Origin: Vibrio ishigakensis
Lineage (GTDB): Bacteria > Pseudomonadota > Gammaproteobacteria > Enterobacterales > Vibrionaceae
Assembly: GCF_024347675.1 (NCBI RefSeq)
Contig: NZ_AP024881.1
Span: 2,604,001 to 2,668,000, forward strand
Reading direction: 5' to 3'
Length of the DNA: 64,000 nt
Shown one piece after another: positions 47,562-58,866 of this stretch. The notes beneath the pieces were generated by a model that was given only the letters and a program-made list of their open reading frames with translations, had not been told where the DNA came from and ran no database searches. The stretch's first letter is position 1. Each line of letters starts with the position of its first letter. Both the position numbers and the translations under genes were made by a program.

Positions 47562-50393
47562 ATGGATACTATCGACGTTCGTGGTGCTCGTACCCACAAC
47601 CTGAAGAATATCAACCTCACCATTCCTCGCGATAAGCTCATTGTTATCACAGGCCTCTCAGGCTCAGGAAAATCATCTCTAGCATTCGATACCCTCTACG
47701 CTGAGGGGCAACGCCGATACGTAGAATCCCTTTCCGCTTACGCCAGGCAGTTCCTTTCTTTGATGGAAAAGCCAGATGTAGACCATATTGAGGGTCTATC
47801 TCCTGCGATCTCCATCGAACAGAAGTCTACCTCACACAACCCGCGCTCCACCGTAGGTACTATCACCGAAGTCTACGACTACCTGCGTCTGCTATATGCA
47901 CGCGTAGGTGAACCAAGGTGTCCAGAGCACAAGGTGCCGCTGGCCGCACAGACGGTTAGTCAGATGGTTGATAAGGTTCTTGAGTTGCCAGAAGGCTCAA
48001 AGATGATGCTGCTTGCGCCTATCGTGAAAGAGCGTAAAGGTGAGCACGTTAAGACCTTTGAAAACCTTGTTGCACAAGGCTTCATTAGAGCACGTGTTGA
48101 TGGTGATATCTGCGACCTATCCGATCCACCGACGCTAGAGCTTCATAAGAAACACACCATAGAGGTTATCGTCGACCGCTTTAAGGTGCGTGGCGACCTT
48201 AAGCAACGCCTCGCTGAATCTTTTGAGACCACCTTGGAGCTATCAGGTGGTATCGCTGTGGTTGCCTCAATGGATAAACATGACGAAGAAGATGAAATCA
48301 TCTTCTCAGCTAACTTTGCTTGCCCATATTGTGGTTATAGCATGCAAGAGCTGGAGCCACGCTTATTCTCGTTCAACAACCCAGCGGGTGCCTGCCATAC
48401 CTGTGATGGCTTAGGCGTACAGCAATACTTTGATGAAGGTCGTGTGGTTCTGGATGACAGTCTGAGTATCGCAGATGGCGCAATCAAAGGGTGGGATCAG
48501 AAAAACTACTACTATTTTCAGATGCTTGGCGCACTGGCTGAGCACTATGACTTTGACCTTTATGCACCGTTTAACTCACTTCCTAAGAAAATTCGAGAGA
48601 TAGTGCTAACTGGCTCTGGTCGTACCCAGATTGAGTTCAAATACATCAACGACCGTGGTGATATTCGAGTTAAAACCCATCCGTTCGAAGGTATTCTCAA
48701 TACCCTAGAGCGTCGATACCGTGATACTGAGTCCAACTCAGTGCGTGAAGATCTAGCCAAATATATCTCTACCCGCTCATGCTCAAGTTGTGGTGGCACT
48801 AGGCTCCGCGAAGAAGCCCGTAATGTATTTATCGCCGATACCCCGCTTCCAAGCATTGTTGAGATGAGCATCAGTGATGCGATGCAGTTCTTTAAATCAT
48901 TGGAGCTTGAGGGGCAAAAAGCGCAGATCGCTGAAAAGATAATGAAGGAGATCAACGACCGCCTTCACTTCTTAGTCAACGTTGGCCTTAACTATCTCAA
49001 CCTTTCTCGCAGTGCCGAAACACTCTCTGGTGGTGAGGCTCAACGTATTCGTCTTGCTAGCCAGATTGGTGCTGGTCTCGTTGGCGTGATGTACGTGCTG
49101 GATGAGCCGTCAATAGGCCTCCACCAGCGTGACAACGAACGCCTGCTTGCAACCCTGACTCACCTTCGCGATCTCGGAAACACCGTACTGGTTGTTGAAC
49201 ACGATGAAGATGCCATCAGAACCGCAGATCACATTATCGATATCGGCCCTGGGGCAGGTGTGCATGGTGGTCAGGTAGTGGCTGAAGGTACCTACGAAGA
49301 GATTATCAATAACGATGAATCTCTCACTGGTCAGTATCTAAAAGGCACCAAAGAGATTGCAGTGCCAAAAGAGCGTACTCCCGTGGATCCTAAGAAACTT
49401 CTCCAGCTTTCTGGGGCGAGCGGTAACAATCTGAAGCAGGTCGACTTAACGATTCCGTGTGGGCTATTTACCTGTGTCACTGGTGTGTCCGGTTCGGGTA
49501 AGTCGACCCTAATCAACGATACCTTCTTTAAGGTTGCACACAGAGAACTGAACGGTGCAACCACCAGCAATCCGAGCCCTTATGCGAAGATCGATGGCCT
49601 ACAGCACTTCGATAAGGTGATCGATATAGATCAGAGCCCGATCGGCCGTACTCCAAGATCGAACCCTGCCACCTACACCGGGATCTTTACTCCAATCCGA
49701 GAACTATTTGCGGGCACACAGGAAGCTCGTTCCCGCGGTTATAAACCGGGTCGCTTTAGCTTTAACGTGCGCGGAGGCCGATGTGAGGCCTGTCAGGGTG
49801 ATGGCGTGATCAAGGTAGAGATGCACTTCCTGCCTGACGTATATGTTCCTTGTGATAGCTGTAAAGGTAAGCGCTACAACCGTGAAACCTTAGAAGTTCG
49901 CTACAAAGGCAAGTCTATCGATCAAGTTCTAGAGATGACGGTTGAAGATGCTCACGCCTTCTTCGAACCAGTGCCCGTTATCGCGCGTAAACTGAAAACC
50001 CTTATTGATGTTGGCCTATCCTATATCCGCCTAGGTCAGGCAGCCACCACCCTATCCGGTGGTGAGGCACAGCGTGTGAAACTAGCTCGTGAGCTATCCA
50101 AACGTGACACAGGCAAAACTCTGTATATTCTGGACGAACCGACTACAGGTCTGCACTTCCACGATATACAACAACTGCTAACCGTATTGCATCGTCTACG
50201 AGACCACGGCAATACTATAGTGGTTATCGAGCACAACCTAGATGTGGTGAAAACGGCCGACTGGATTGTCGACCTTGGTCCAGAGGGTGGACAAGGCGGT
50301 GGCGAGATTATTGCTACCGGTACTCCAGAAGAGGTCGCGCTTGTTGAGGGCTCTCATACCGCTCGCTTCCTTAAACCTATGCTCAAGATGTAG
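47562..50393 (+). CDS. uvrA: UvrA, excision nuclease subunit A
   Basis: This 943-residue DNA damage sensor of nucleotide excision repair starts at ATG 47562 ([16 protein letters not shown]). The longer frame from 47538 is rejected. It has two ABC ATPase modules: Walker A GLSGSGKS near 31-38 and GVSGSGKS near 640, with two LSGGEAQR signatures. The zinc modules are CPYC...CHTC and CEAC...CDSC. It forms UvrA2B complexes that load UvrB. A LexA-like box precedes it. Confidence 0.98.
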   Translation: MDTIDVRGARTHNLKNINLTIPRDKLIVITGLSGSGKSSLAFDTLYAEGQRRYVESLSAYARQFLSLMEKPDVDHIEGLSPAISIEQKSTSHNPRSTVGTITEVYDYLRLLYARVGEPRCPEHKVPLAAQTVSQMVDKVLELPEGSKMMLLAPIVKERKGEHVKTFENLVAQGFIRARVDGDICDLSDPPTLELHKKHTIEVIVDRFKVRGDLKQRLAESFETTLELSGGIAVVASMDKHDEEDEIIFSANFACPYCGYSMQELEPRLFSFNNPAGACHTCDGLGVQQYFDEGRVVLDDSLSIADGAIKGWDQKNYYYFQMLGALAEHYDFDLYAPFNSLPKKIREIVLTGSGRTQIEFKYINDRGDIRVKTHPFEGILNTLERRYRDTESNSVREDLAKYISTRSCSSCGGTRLREEARNVFIADTPLPSIVEMSISDAMQFFKSLELEGQKAQIAEKIMKEINDRLHFLVNVGLNYLNLSRSAETLSGGEAQRIRLASQIGAGLVGVMYVLDEPSIGLHQRDNERLLATLTHLRDLGNTVLVVEHDEDAIRTADHIIDIGPGAGVHGGQVVAEGTYEEIINNDESLTGQYLKGTKEIAVPKERTPVDPKKLLQLSGASGNNLKQVDLTIPCGLFTCVTGVSGSGKSTLINDTFFKVAHRELNGATTSNPSPYAKIDGLQHFDKVIDIDQSPIGRTPRSNPATYTGIFTPIRELFAGTQEARSRGYKPGRFSFNVRGGRCEACQGDGVIKVEMHFLPDVYVPCDSCKGKRYNRETLEVRYKGKSIDQVLEMTVEDAHAFFEPVPVIARKLKTLIDVGLSYIRLGQAATTLSGGEAQRVKLARELSKRDTGKTLYILDEPTTGLHFHDIQQLLTVLHRLRDHGNTIVVIEHNLDVVKTADWIVDLGPEGGQGGGEIIATGTPEEVALVEGSHTARFLKPMLKM

Positions 50394-50407
50394 AGGACTC
50401 GCCACCT

Positions 50408-52177
50408 ATGGCAACCCTGTTAACCTCAGGTACCAACTTACAGGCACAGAAACCAACTGTGCCTTTGAACAAGCGTTTTATGTTCGCAATCGGGGTCGCC
50501 TTTTTAGTGGCGACCCATTTCTTCACCCCCAATCCGGGTGGTGCAGGACTGTTTCTCTCCTTTAACCCACCGGTTTGGATAACCATATCTATTGCATTGG
50601 GTATGGCCGCCTATCAGACAGCACGTAACCGTGTTATCAAATACTCCAAGCTGTCTGTGGCTATGTTGATCAGCTGTATCTTACTGACTCTGCCACTGTT
50701 TTATCCCAATGCTGAACCTTTGCTGGCATTGCCAAGACTAATGGGACTATGGGCTGGTCTTGGGCTATTTGTTGCCTTACAACAATTCCGGTTCAGTAAT
50801 GAAGAGAAACAGCGCCTGTTATGGTTCATCTTGCTATCCGTGTTAATCGAAGCACTGTTTGGCTGGGTACAATATACCTTGCTCTCTGAGGGCAATATGT
50901 TTGGCTATAACACAGTAGCTAACCGCCCCTACGGTATATTTCAACAACCAAATGTTATGGCCAGTTTCTTGGCTACTGGTTTGGTGATTTCTGGCTATTT
51001 ACTGGCTAGACAGCCCCATACTAAGTATCTGCATTGGCGCCATAAACTTATCCTTCTTTACGCGACTCCAGTTCTCACTATTCCACTTCTGGTTGTATTA
51101 GCGTCTCGCACTGGTTGGCTAGGCTCTATTCTCGCACTCGCTCTGCTTTTGCCTTATGTACATCGCTTCGCTGCCCGCAATCGAGCCTATACTTGGGGCG
51201 CTATGTTGCTGCTCGGGTTGGGTGTTGGTTTAGGATTGACTCAAGTCGGGGATAACCAATCACTACTACAGCAAAAAGCTGATCTAGAAAGTCCGAGGGC
51301 ATATACCCTTCCTCAAACCCTAGATATGTTGATAGAGAAGCCTCTCTCTGGATATGGTTATGGTCGCTTCGAGCCTGAATATATGCTGTATACGGCAAGA
51401 CAGCATCAGCTGAACAGCGAGTACCCTGCTGGCCTGCCGTCTATGGACCACCCGCATAATGAACTGCTTTATTGGGGTGCTGAAGGGGGCATATTACCTT
51501 TGTTCGGGATCTTACTAGCGATGGGTTATGTACTGTATTGGCTGACAAAGGCAAGAAAAGGCACTCGTATTGGTATCTTGTCGCTATTTATTCCAATCGT
51601 GCTTCACTCACAGCTAGAATATCCTTTCTATCACTCAGCCATACACTGGATCAGTTTTATCCTATTGATCTATTGGGTTGATCAGCGCGGTGGTAAGAGC
51701 TATCAATTCAACTTCGGCCGTTCTTCCAAACTCATATTGAGACTAGGAAGCCTGTTGATGCCTATCGTCGTTAGCTTCTTTATGTTGACCTCACTTCAAA
51801 CCAATCAGGTATTAACGGAATTTGAGAAGTCCAAGCCGAAAAACCCTGACATCTTAGATAGAGTAACAAATCCAATCGTATGGAAAGACAGATACGAATG
51901 GGATATCAATAGCACCTTCTTACAGCTAGGACTGGCGACGGGCAATCCAGACTATATCCAGTCGTTCGTGGATTGGTCTCAAGAGTTTATCCAGCACAAA
52001 CCAAGACCTTCGGTATACAAGAACCTAATCTTGGCTTATCAAGGCTTGTCTGATGAGAGGTTAGCCGAGGAGATTCGCGGGGAGGCCAAGTTCCTATTTC
52101 CAAATGTCGACTTTGATAACATCACCTTGGTCAAGGTGGGAGAAAAATCAGAGTCTGACGCTACTGATTCCGAATAA
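50408..52177 (+). CDS. pglL: PglL-type O-oligosaccharyltransferase (Wzy_C family)
   Basis: The membrane protein has 589 residues and about 11-12 helices. The periplasmic loop carries the hallmark 'DHPHNELLYWGAEGG' near 347-361 (catalytic-type His) of the O-antigen ligase/PglL superfamily. The C-terminal soluble tail is about 120 residues. The homologue at the same site in V. cholerae (VC0393) is, to my knowledge, an active protein O-oligosaccharyltransferase. Target proteins here are unknown; MSHA pilins are candidates. It is 14 bases after uvrA and may be co-transcribed. Confidence 0.82.
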   Translation: MATLLTSGTNLQAQKPTVPLNKRFMFAIGVAFLVATHFFTPNPGGAGLFLSFNPPVWITISIALGMAAYQTARNRVIKYSKLSVAMLISCILLTLPLFYPNAEPLLALPRLMGLWAGLGLFVALQQFRFSNEEKQRLLWFILLSVLIEALFGWVQYTLLSEGNMFGYNTVANRPYGIFQQPNVMASFLATGLVISGYLLARQPHTKYLHWRHKLILLYATPVLTIPLLVVLASRTGWLGSILALALLLPYVHRFAARNRAYTWGAMLLLGLGVGLGLTQVGDNQSLLQQKADLESPRAYTLPQTLDMLIEKPLSGYGYGRFEPEYMLYTARQHQLNSEYPAGLPSMDHPHNELLYWGAEGGILPLFGILLAMGYVLYWLTKARKGTRIGILSLFIPIVLHSQLEYPFYHSAIHWISFILLIYWVDQRGGKSYQFNFGRSSKLILRLGSLLMPIVVSFFMLTSLQTNQVLTEFEKSKPKNPDILDRVTNPIVWKDRYEWDINSTFLQLGLATGNPDYIQSFVDWSQEFIQHKPRPSVYKNLILAYQGLSDERLAEEIRGEAKFLFPNVDFDNITLVKVGEKSESDATDSE

Positions 52178-52179
52178 GA

Positions 52180-52208
52180 AAAAGGCTCCGTATTCTACGG
52201 AGCCTTTT
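52180..52208. terminator. Bidirectional terminator between pglL and the aminotransferase gene
   Basis: Arms AAAAGGCTCCG / CGGAGCCTTTT with a 7-base loop, flanked by A- and T-runs, between two convergent stop codons. Confidence 0.93.
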
Positions 52209-52213
52209 CTATT

Positions 52214-53326
52214 CTACTTGAGCACTTCTTCTAGGGCTCGCAAACAGAGCGCAACGTTCTCTCTACGAGCACCATACCCCATCAGTCCGATACGCCAAGC
52301 CTTGCCAGCAAGCGCACCTAAACCTGCTCCTATCTCAAGGTTGTAATCGTTGAGAAGCCTCTGACGAACCTCGGCATCATCGACCCCTTGCGGAATATAA
52401 ACCGCATTAAGTTGAGGCAGTCTTTGTTCTTCCTCAACCACAAACTCAATACCTAATTTGGATAGGCCTTGTTTGAGCAACTGATGCATCTGCTGATGAC
52501 GCTGCCAAGCATTCTCTAGCCCTTCATTCTTTAGAATCAACAAGGCTTCATGTAGAGCGTACAGGCTGTTAACCGGAGCCGTGTGATGATATGAGCGTTT
52601 ACCCTCTCCGCTCCAGTAACCGAGAACTAGACTCTGATCGAGGAACCAACTCTGAACCGGATTTTTACGAGCTTGTATCTTATCGATAGCTTGCTGAGAG
52701 AATGTCAGCGGTGATAGTCCTGGCACACAAGAAAGGCATTTCTGACTTCCAGAATAAACAGCATCCAAGCCCCAGTTATCTACATACAAGGGAACGCCAC
52801 CGAGTGAGGTTACTGCATCAACAATAACCAGCATGTCCTTTTGCTTCGCTAACTTGGCAATGGCTTCTGCATCACTGACTGCACCGGTTGAGGTTTCAGC
52901 ATGTACAAAGGCTACGGCAACAGCATCAGGATTCTCTTCGATAGCCTGCGCGACTTTATCAACAGAAACAGCACTGCTCCACTCATCATCCACCAGCACA
53001 GCTTCTGCACCGCAACGAGCAACATTTTCTCGCATGCGCTCGCCAAAAACACCATTGCGGCAGACAATCACCTTCTCACCCGGTTCAATCAGGTTAACGA
53101 AACACGCTTCCATTCCCGCACTGCCAGGTGCAGAGATAGCAATAGTGAATTCATTTTCAGTCTGAAACGCATACTTCAGCAGAGTTTTAAGCTCGTCCAT
53201 CATATTGATAAACAAAGGGTCTAGATGACCTATGGTCGGTCTTGCGAGCGCTTGAAGAACTTGAGGAGAGATATCTGAAGGGCCAGGGCCCAATAAAGTG
53301 CGACGTGGGGGATTGAAGCTTTGCAT
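52214..53326 (-). CDS. Class V pyridoxal-phosphate aminotransferase (serine/alanine-glyoxylate type)
   Basis: The 370-residue PLP enzyme has its Schiff-base lysine in 'SGSQKCLSCVPGLSP' (K196) and the cofactor-ring Asp in 'VIVDAVTSLGG' (D170). The substrate pocket region 'GPGPSDISPQVLQAL' at the start is typical of alanine-glyoxylate and serine-pyruvate aminotransferases. The exact substrate pair cannot be read from sequence. It is divergent from lysC. Confidence 0.88.
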   Translation of the reverse strand: MQSFNPPRRTLLGPGPSDISPQVLQALARPTIGHLDPLFINMMDELKTLLKYAFQTENEFTIAISAPGSAGMEACFVNLIEPGEKVIVCRNGVFGERMRENVARCGAEAVLVDDEWSSAVSVDKVAQAIEENPDAVAVAFVHAETSTGAVSDAEAIAKLAKQKDMLVIVDAVTSLGGVPLYVDNWGLDAVYSGSQKCLSCVPGLSPLTFSQQAIDKIQARKNPVQSWFLDQSLVLGYWSGEGKRSYHHTAPVNSLYALHEALLILKNEGLENAWQRHQQMHQLLKQGLSKLGIEFVVEEEQRLPQLNAVYIPQGVDDAEVRQRLLNDYNLEIGAGLGALAGKAWRIGLMGYGARRENVALCLRALEEVLK

Positions 53327-53444
53327 ATAGGGTGTCCTTGTTGTTTTTCTTCAGGGTATGACACTCACAAGCCTCGCTCAAACCTAACAAGCCAGAATTG
53401 AGTCCTGATAGACAAAGTATCTTGCAAGAATTTCATTCAACCGG

Positions 53445-53473
53445 TTGACATAATTTGAGCAAAGCCTTTCAAT
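53445..53473 (+). promoter_or_regulatory. Candidate lysC promoter
   Basis: A perfect -35 TTGACA (53445-53450), a 17-base spacer, and TTCAAT (53468-53473) as -10. The resulting leader is about 120 bases. I did not find the conserved loops of a lysine riboswitch in it. Confidence 0.5.
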
Positions 53474-53603
53474 GATTGTTTGGAGAAAAACCAATAAAAA
53501 TACCCATCTCCGAATAATTATCGCTGGTTTATTCCGGCACTTTTGAATCACAGATTTTTGTCTTTTTTAGAAAAGCTCATTAAAGGAATAATGGAGAGAA
53601 GCC

Positions 53604-54962
53604 GTGGGAGCAATCAACGTTGCTAAATTCGGTGGCACCAGTGTCGCTAACTATGAAGCGATGAACCGCTGTGCAGCCATTGTAGAAAACAACCCTGACA
53701 CTAAACTCGTCGTTATTAGCGCCTGTTCTGGCGTAACTAACATCTTGGTAGAACTGGCAAATGGTGTGCAAGAGCAAGCCAAGCGTGAGCAATTGCTGCA
53801 GAACCTAGTTCAAATCCATTTCTCTATCGTAGATCAACTGAAAAACCCTTCTGAGATCACCCCTGCTATCAATGAGATCCTCGCTAAGGTTTCTCAATGT
53901 GCAGAACAGGCCGCGGAAAAGAGCAGTACTCAACTGACTGACCAGCTAGTTGCCTGTGGTGAGCTTATGTCTACACACATTCTTAGCCAGTTGATGCGCG
54001 AACGTGGACATCAAGCAACCCGCTTTGATATCCGCACCGTAATGAAGACCACATCAAACTTTGGTAGTGCAGAACCGCTACTGGATGATATCCGTGTGGC
54101 AGCTCAGTCTCATCTTGTGCCACTGTGTGAAGATAATATTGTTATCACTCAAGGCTTTATTGGCTCTGACCATAATAACCAAACCACAACCCTAGGTCGT
54201 GGTGGCAGTGACTACAGTGCCGCTTTGATTGCAGAAGCAGTGGATGCAAGTGGTCTAGAGATCTGGACAGACGTTCCAGGTATCTATACCACTGACCCTA
54301 GAATCGCGCCTCAAGCGAAACCAATCCAAGAGATCAGCTTTAGCGAAGCCTCGGAGATGGCAAACTATGGTGCCAAGATCCTGCACCCATCGACACTATT
54401 GCCAGCCCTTCGCCATAAGATACCTGTATTTGTAGGTTCGTCTAAAGAGCCAGAGCTTGGTGGTACTTGGGTAAAACAGCAAGTAGAAAGCGCACCTTTG
54501 TTCCGTGCAGTAACCCTGCGTGGCAATCAAACCATGGTGACTCTAAAAAGCCTTAGCATGTTCCATGCATATGGTTTCCTCGCTAAAGTGTTTGAGATCC
54601 TAGCTCGTCATCGCGTGTCGGTAGATTTGATCACAACCTCAGAGATCAGTGTCTCTCTGACCCTTGACCGTACTAACACTCAAGGTGGTTCACCTCAGCT
54701 TCCAGCAGAAGCTCAGCGAGAACTGGAAGAGCTTTGTTCTGTAGAGGTTGAGCACAACCTTAGCCTAATCGCCCTTATCGGTAACAACATGGGCCAGGCG
54801 AAAGGGACAGCGAAACACATCTTCGGCACCCTAGAAGACCACAACCTAAGAATGATCTGTTATGGTGCGAGTAACCATAACCTATGCTTCCTATTGCATG
54901 AGTCTTCGGCTCGCCATGCAGTGCAACAATTGCATCGTCAGCTGTTTGAAAACCAAGCATAA
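53604..54962 (+). CDS. lysC: LysC, monofunctional aspartokinase
   Basis: Aspartate kinase of 452 residues. The catalytic N-terminal motif is 'VAKFGGTSVANYEAM' (7-21), with 'TLGRGGSDYSA' in the nucleotide site. Two C-terminal ACT domains (about 300-452) characterise lysine-sensitive LysC/AKIII enzymes. No homoserine dehydrogenase domain is fused. The start is GTG with GGAGAG upstream. It supplies aspartyl phosphate for lysine, threonine and methionine. metH and metA lie nearby. Confidence 0.93.
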   Translation: MGAINVAKFGGTSVANYEAMNRCAAIVENNPDTKLVVISACSGVTNILVELANGVQEQAKREQLLQNLVQIHFSIVDQLKNPSEITPAINEILAKVSQCAEQAAEKSSTQLTDQLVACGELMSTHILSQLMRERGHQATRFDIRTVMKTTSNFGSAEPLLDDIRVAAQSHLVPLCEDNIVITQGFIGSDHNNQTTTLGRGGSDYSAALIAEAVDASGLEIWTDVPGIYTTDPRIAPQAKPIQEISFSEASEMANYGAKILHPSTLLPALRHKIPVFVGSSKEPELGGTWVKQQVESAPLFRAVTLRGNQTMVTLKSLSMFHAYGFLAKVFEILARHRVSVDLITTSEISVSLTLDRTNTQGGSPQLPAEAQRELEELCSVEVEHNLSLIALIGNNMGQAKGTAKHIFGTLEDHNLRMICYGASNHNLCFLLHESSARHAVQQLHRQLFENQA

Positions 54963-54980
54963 ACAATACGTTAGATACTA

Positions 54981-55007
54981 AAAAGGGGCGATTATCGCCC
55001 CTTTTTT
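54981..55007. terminator. Bidirectional terminator between lysC and metH
   Basis: Arms AAAAGGGGCGA / TCGCCCCTTTT, a 3-base loop and a T-run, 18 bases after the lysC stop and ending 8 bases before the metH stop. Confidence 0.93.
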
Positions 55008-55015
55008 CTATTCAG

Positions 55016-58000
55016 CTAGCCGTTAATGTTTGGGCCTAACCATTTCTCAGCCTCAAGTCTATCCCAGCCCTTACGAGCGGCATAGTCATTCAACTGGTCT
55101 TCTTGGATCTGTGCAACGGCAAAGTAGCGACTATCTGGATGAGAAAAATACCAACCCGACACCGAAGCACCTGGCCACATTGCATAGCTAGAGGTCAAAG
55201 ACATACCAATAGTCTCCTCCACATTCATAAGCTCCCAAAGCGGTCCTTTTTCTGTGTGCTCAGGACAAGCGGGATAACCCGGCGCTGGACGAATACCTTG
55301 GTACTTCTCACGAATTAGATCATCGTTATCCAATTGCTCATCAGGTGCATAACCCCAATGCTTAGTGCGTACCTCTTGGTGTAGATATTCAGCAAAGGCT
55401 TCTGCCAAACGATCTGCAACCGCCTGGATCATGATGGCGTTGTAATCATCGCCCTCAGCTTTATATTTATCCGCAAGCTCACGCTCACCAATACCACCGG
55501 TTACTGCAAAGGCACCGATCCAGTCAGCTTTACCTGAACTCTTAGGTGCAACGTAATCACTCAAACAGTAGTTAAAGCCTTTCGGTTTCTCTGTCTGTTG
55601 GCGAAGATGCTGTAGAGTCTTGATTACCTCAGTGCGAGACTCATCTGCATACACCTCGATATCGTCACCATTGCTGTTCGCTGGGAACAGTTGGCACATA
55701 CCACTTGCCTTGATGATGCCATCCGCTTCTATCTTATCTAGGAACTCGTTTGCATCCTGATATAGGCGCTTGGCTTCTTCACCCACTTCTTCGTGCTCGA
55801 GAATAGCAGGGAATTTGCCCATCAAGCTCCAAGTCATGAAGAAAGGAGTCCAATCGATATACTTACGCAACACAGATACATCCATGTCCTTGATAACCAC
55901 AGGCTCAAGCGTCTTAGGTTGAGGCGGCGTGTAGCCTTCCCAATCAATATCAACACGGTTAGCACGAGCTTTTTCAAGAGTCACAGGTTTGCTCTTCGGA
56001 CGCTTACGTGCATGTTGTTCACGCACTCTCTCATAGTCTAGGTCTAGTTTTTCAACGAAAGCTGGCTTCAATTCATTCGATAACAGAGAGGTGCATACAC
56101 CTACCGCGCGAGATGCGTTATTTACATACACCACAGGCTCGGAGTAGTTTTGTTCAATCTTAACTGCAGTGTGTGCCTTAGAGGTGGTAGCACCGCCGAT
56201 CATCAATGGCAGATCAAACCCGAGACGTTCCATCTCTTTTGCCACATGCACCATCTCATCTAGAGAAGGGGTGATCAGGCCAGATAGACCAATGATGTCT
56301 ACGTTTTCTTCCTTAGCGACTTTTAAGATCTTCTCGCAAGGAACCATTACTCCAAGGTCGATAATCTCGTAGTTATTACACTGAAGTACCACACCAACAA
56401 TGTTCTTACCGATGTCATGAACATCACCCTTAACCGTTGCTAGGAGGATCTTGCCGTTAGACTGTCCCGCCTGTTTTTCTGCATTGATGTAAGGCTCTAG
56501 ATACGCAACGGCTTGCTTCATTACACGCGCTGATTTTACTACCTGTGGAAGGAACATCTTACCTTCACCGAATAGATCACCAACCACGTTCATGCCGTCC
56601 ATCAGTGGACCTTCGATAACCTCGAGTGGCTTGCTAGCATTGGCTCGAGCCTCTTCTGTGTCCTCGACGATAAACTCGGTAATACCTTTAACTAGCGCAT
56701 GCTCAAGGCGTTTTTGTACTGGCCATGAACGCCACTCTTGAGCGGCTCCATCGTCTTGTGAACCAACGCTATTTTCACGGTACTCTTCTGCGAGCTCAAG
56801 CAGATTCTCCGTAGCATCTGGATGACGATTAAGCACCACATCCTCTACCGCAATGCGCAGTTTCTCTGGTACGTTGTCATACACCTCTAACTGACCGGCA
56901 TTAACGATACCCATGTCCATACCGTTCTTGAAGCAGTGGTATAGGAATACCGCATGGATCGCTTCACGCACATAGTTATTACCGCGGAAGGAGAAAGATA
57001 CGTTAGATACGCCACCTGAAACCATAGCATGTGGCAGGTCGCGTTTAATGTCTGCAACCGCTTCAATGAAATCTACTGCGTAGTTGTTGTGCTCATCGAT
57101 ACCCGTCGCTACCGCAAAGATATTCGGGTCAAAGATAACGTCCTCCGGTGGGAAGCCAACTTCGTTCACTAAGATGTTGTAGGCATTGGTACAGATCTCT
57201 ATCTTGCGCTCACGAGTATCCGCCTGACCCACTTCATCAAAGGCCATTACGATAACTGCGGCACCATAGCGACGAATCAGCTTAGCCTGTTCAACAAACT
57301 TCTCTTTGCCCTCTTTTAGAGAGATAGAGTTAACTATGCCCTTGCCTTGGAGACACTTAAGACCTGCCTCGATAACCTCCCACTTGGAGGAGTCGACCAT
57401 GATCGGCACCTTGGAGATCTCTGGCTCTGAGGCACACAGGTTTAGGAAACGAACCATACAGGCTTCCGCATCCAGCATGCCCTCATCCATATTGATATCG
57501 ATGATCTGAGCACCATTCTCTACCTGCTGACGTGCAACCTCGAGAGCTTCTTCATAAAGCTCTTCTTTAATCAGGCGCTTGAAACGAGCTGAACCAGTTA
57601 CGTTAGTACGCTCACCCACGTTTACAAATAGAGTCTCTTTTTCAATGGTTAGCGGCTCAAGACCAGACAGTCGGCAAGCTGTAACTAACTCAGGAAGAGA
57701 GCGAGGTGTAACACCTTCAACAGCTTCTGCCATGGCGCGGATATGCTCTGGCGTAGTACCACAACAGCCACCCACCAGGTTCAAGAAGCCAGATTCTGCC
57801 CACTCTTTAATGTGCTCAGCCATATCTGAAGGAGAAAGGTCATATTCACCAAAGGCGTTCGGTAGGCCCGCATTTGGATGCACAGAGACAAAGGTCTCTG
57901 AGATACGCGACATCTCTTCTACATAAGGACGTAGCTCGTCTGGACCAAGAGCACAGTTGAGGCCAAAAGAGATCGGCTGAACGTGACGAAGGGAGTTGTA

Positions 58001-58684
58001 GAAGGCTTCGGTTGTTTGACCTGAAAGGGTTCGACCTGAGGCATCAGTAATCGTGCCCGAGATCATCACAGGCAAAGAGTAGCCTAGCTCATCAAACACA
58101 GTCTCGACTGCAAAAGCACACGCCTTGGCGTTCAAGGTATCGAAAATGGTCTCAATAAGAATAAGGTCACTACCACCCTTAATAAGGGCATGAGTAGACT
58201 CTTTATACGCTTCAACTAATTGGTCAAAGGTAACGTTACGAAAACCTGGGTCATTTACGTCTGGAGAAATAGAACAGGTACGGTTTGTTGGACCAAGCAC
58301 ACCCGCAACATAGCGAGGCTTCTCTGGTGTCTTTGCGGTCCACTCATCAGCCACCTCACGAGCCAGTTTCGCCGCAGCAAAGTTGATCTCTTCACTGAGG
58401 TCTTCCATCTCATAGTCCGCCATCGCAATCGTGGTGGCGTTAAAGGTGTTGGTTTCTAAGATGTCCGCACCCGCTTCTAGGTATTGCGAGTGAATCTGTT
58501 TGATCAGTTGAGGCTGAGTCAGAACGAGTAGGTCGTTGTTGCCTTTTAGGTCGCAGTGCCAATCAGCAAAACGTCCTCCACGATAATCCGGTTCTTCTAG
58601 TTTCTCGTTTTGGATCATGGTGCCCATACCACCATCGATCAATAAAATACGTTGTTGTAACTGGGCCTCTAATTGGTCTCTCAT
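55016..58684 (-). CDS. metH: MetH, cobalamin-dependent methionine synthase
   Basis: The four-module enzyme has 1222 residues. The homocysteine-binding domain has zinc cysteines ('FGLNCALG' and '[11 protein letters not shown]'). A pterin-binding domain ('[15 protein letters not shown]') comes next. The cobalamin domain carries the lower ligand histidine in '[13 protein letters not shown]', with '[13 protein letters not shown]'. The C-terminal AdoMet reactivation domain includes '[12 protein letters not shown]'. It transfers methyl from methyltetrahydrofolate to homocysteine. A MetJ-box pair lies upstream, and the ribosome site is AGGAAG. Confidence 0.97.
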   Translation of the reverse strand: MRDQLEAQLQQRILLIDGGMGTMIQNEKLEEPDYRGGRFADWHCDLKGNNDLLVLTQPQLIKQIHSQYLEAGADILETNTFNATTIAMADYEMEDLSEEINFAAAKLAREVADEWTAKTPEKPRYVAGVLGPTNRTCSISPDVNDPGFRNVTFDQLVEAYKESTHALIKGGSDLILIETIFDTLNAKACAFAVETVFDELGYSLPVMISGTITDASGRTLSGQTTEAFYNSLRHVQPISFGLNCALGPDELRPYVEEMSRISETFVSVHPNAGLPNAFGEYDLSPSDMAEHIKEWAESGFLNLVGGCCGTTPEHIRAMAEAVEGVTPRSLPELVTACRLSGLEPLTIEKETLFVNVGERTNVTGSARFKRLIKEELYEEALEVARQQVENGAQIIDINMDEGMLDAEACMVRFLNLCASEPEISKVPIMVDSSKWEVIEAGLKCLQGKGIVNSISLKEGKEKFVEQAKLIRRYGAAVIVMAFDEVGQADTRERKIEICTNAYNILVNEVGFPPEDVIFDPNIFAVATGIDEHNNYAVDFIEAVADIKRDLPHAMVSGGVSNVSFSFRGNNYVREAIHAVFLYHCFKNGMDMGIVNAGQLEVYDNVPEKLRIAVEDVVLNRHPDATENLLELAEEYRENSVGSQDDGAAQEWRSWPVQKRLEHALVKGITEFIVEDTEEARANASKPLEVIEGPLMDGMNVVGDLFGEGKMFLPQVVKSARVMKQAVAYLEPYINAEKQAGQSNGKILLATVKGDVHDIGKNIVGVVLQCNNYEIIDLGVMVPCEKILKVAKEENVDIIGLSGLITPSLDEMVHVAKEMERLGFDLPLMIGGATTSKAHTAVKIEQNYSEPVVYVNNASRAVGVCTSLLSNELKPAFVEKLDLDYERVREQHARKRPKSKPVTLEKARANRVDIDWEGYTPPQPKTLEPVVIKDMDVSVLRKYIDWTPFFMTWSLMGKFPAILEHEEVGEEAKRLYQDANEFLDKIEADGIIKASGMCQLFPANSNGDDIEVYADESRTEVIKTLQHLRQQTEKPKGFNYCLSDYVAPKSSGKADWIGAFAVTGGIGERELADKYKAEGDDYNAIMIQAVADRLAEAFAEYLHQEVRTKHWGYAPDEQLDNDDLIREKYQGIRPAPGYPACPEHTEKGPLWELMNVEETIGMSLTSSYAMWPGASVSGWYFSHPDSRYFAVAQIQEDQLNDYAARKGWDRLEAEKWLGPNING

Positions 58685-58745
58685 ACTGCTTCCTGCTCAG
58701 CTCAAATTATTCCGAAATTGCCCTCCATCCTATCACAGTCCTATT

Positions 58746-58769
58746 AGATTTCTAGACGTCTAAAACACT
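58746..58769. promoter_or_regulatory. MetJ operator candidate upstream of metH
   Basis: A perfect met box AGACGTCT (58754-58761) is preceded in the same 8-base register by AGATTTCT (58746-58753, 6/8) and followed by a poor box (4/8). MetJ dimers need at least two adjacent boxes. It lies 62-85 bases before metH and about 100 before the divergent antiporter gene. Confidence 0.65.
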
Positions 58770-58866
58770 AGGTGTTGTTATTTTATCGTTAACGAAAACA
58801 TAGTTTATTTGAATTACTCTGAAATATGTCTCAAAGTCTTGATGCGCATATTAAATGGAGAATTAA

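Noticed and set aside
53474..53603. Possible lysine riboswitch in the lysC leader
   Set aside because: The conserved lysine-riboswitch loop sequences are not visible and the leader is short for one. A covariance-model search would settle it.
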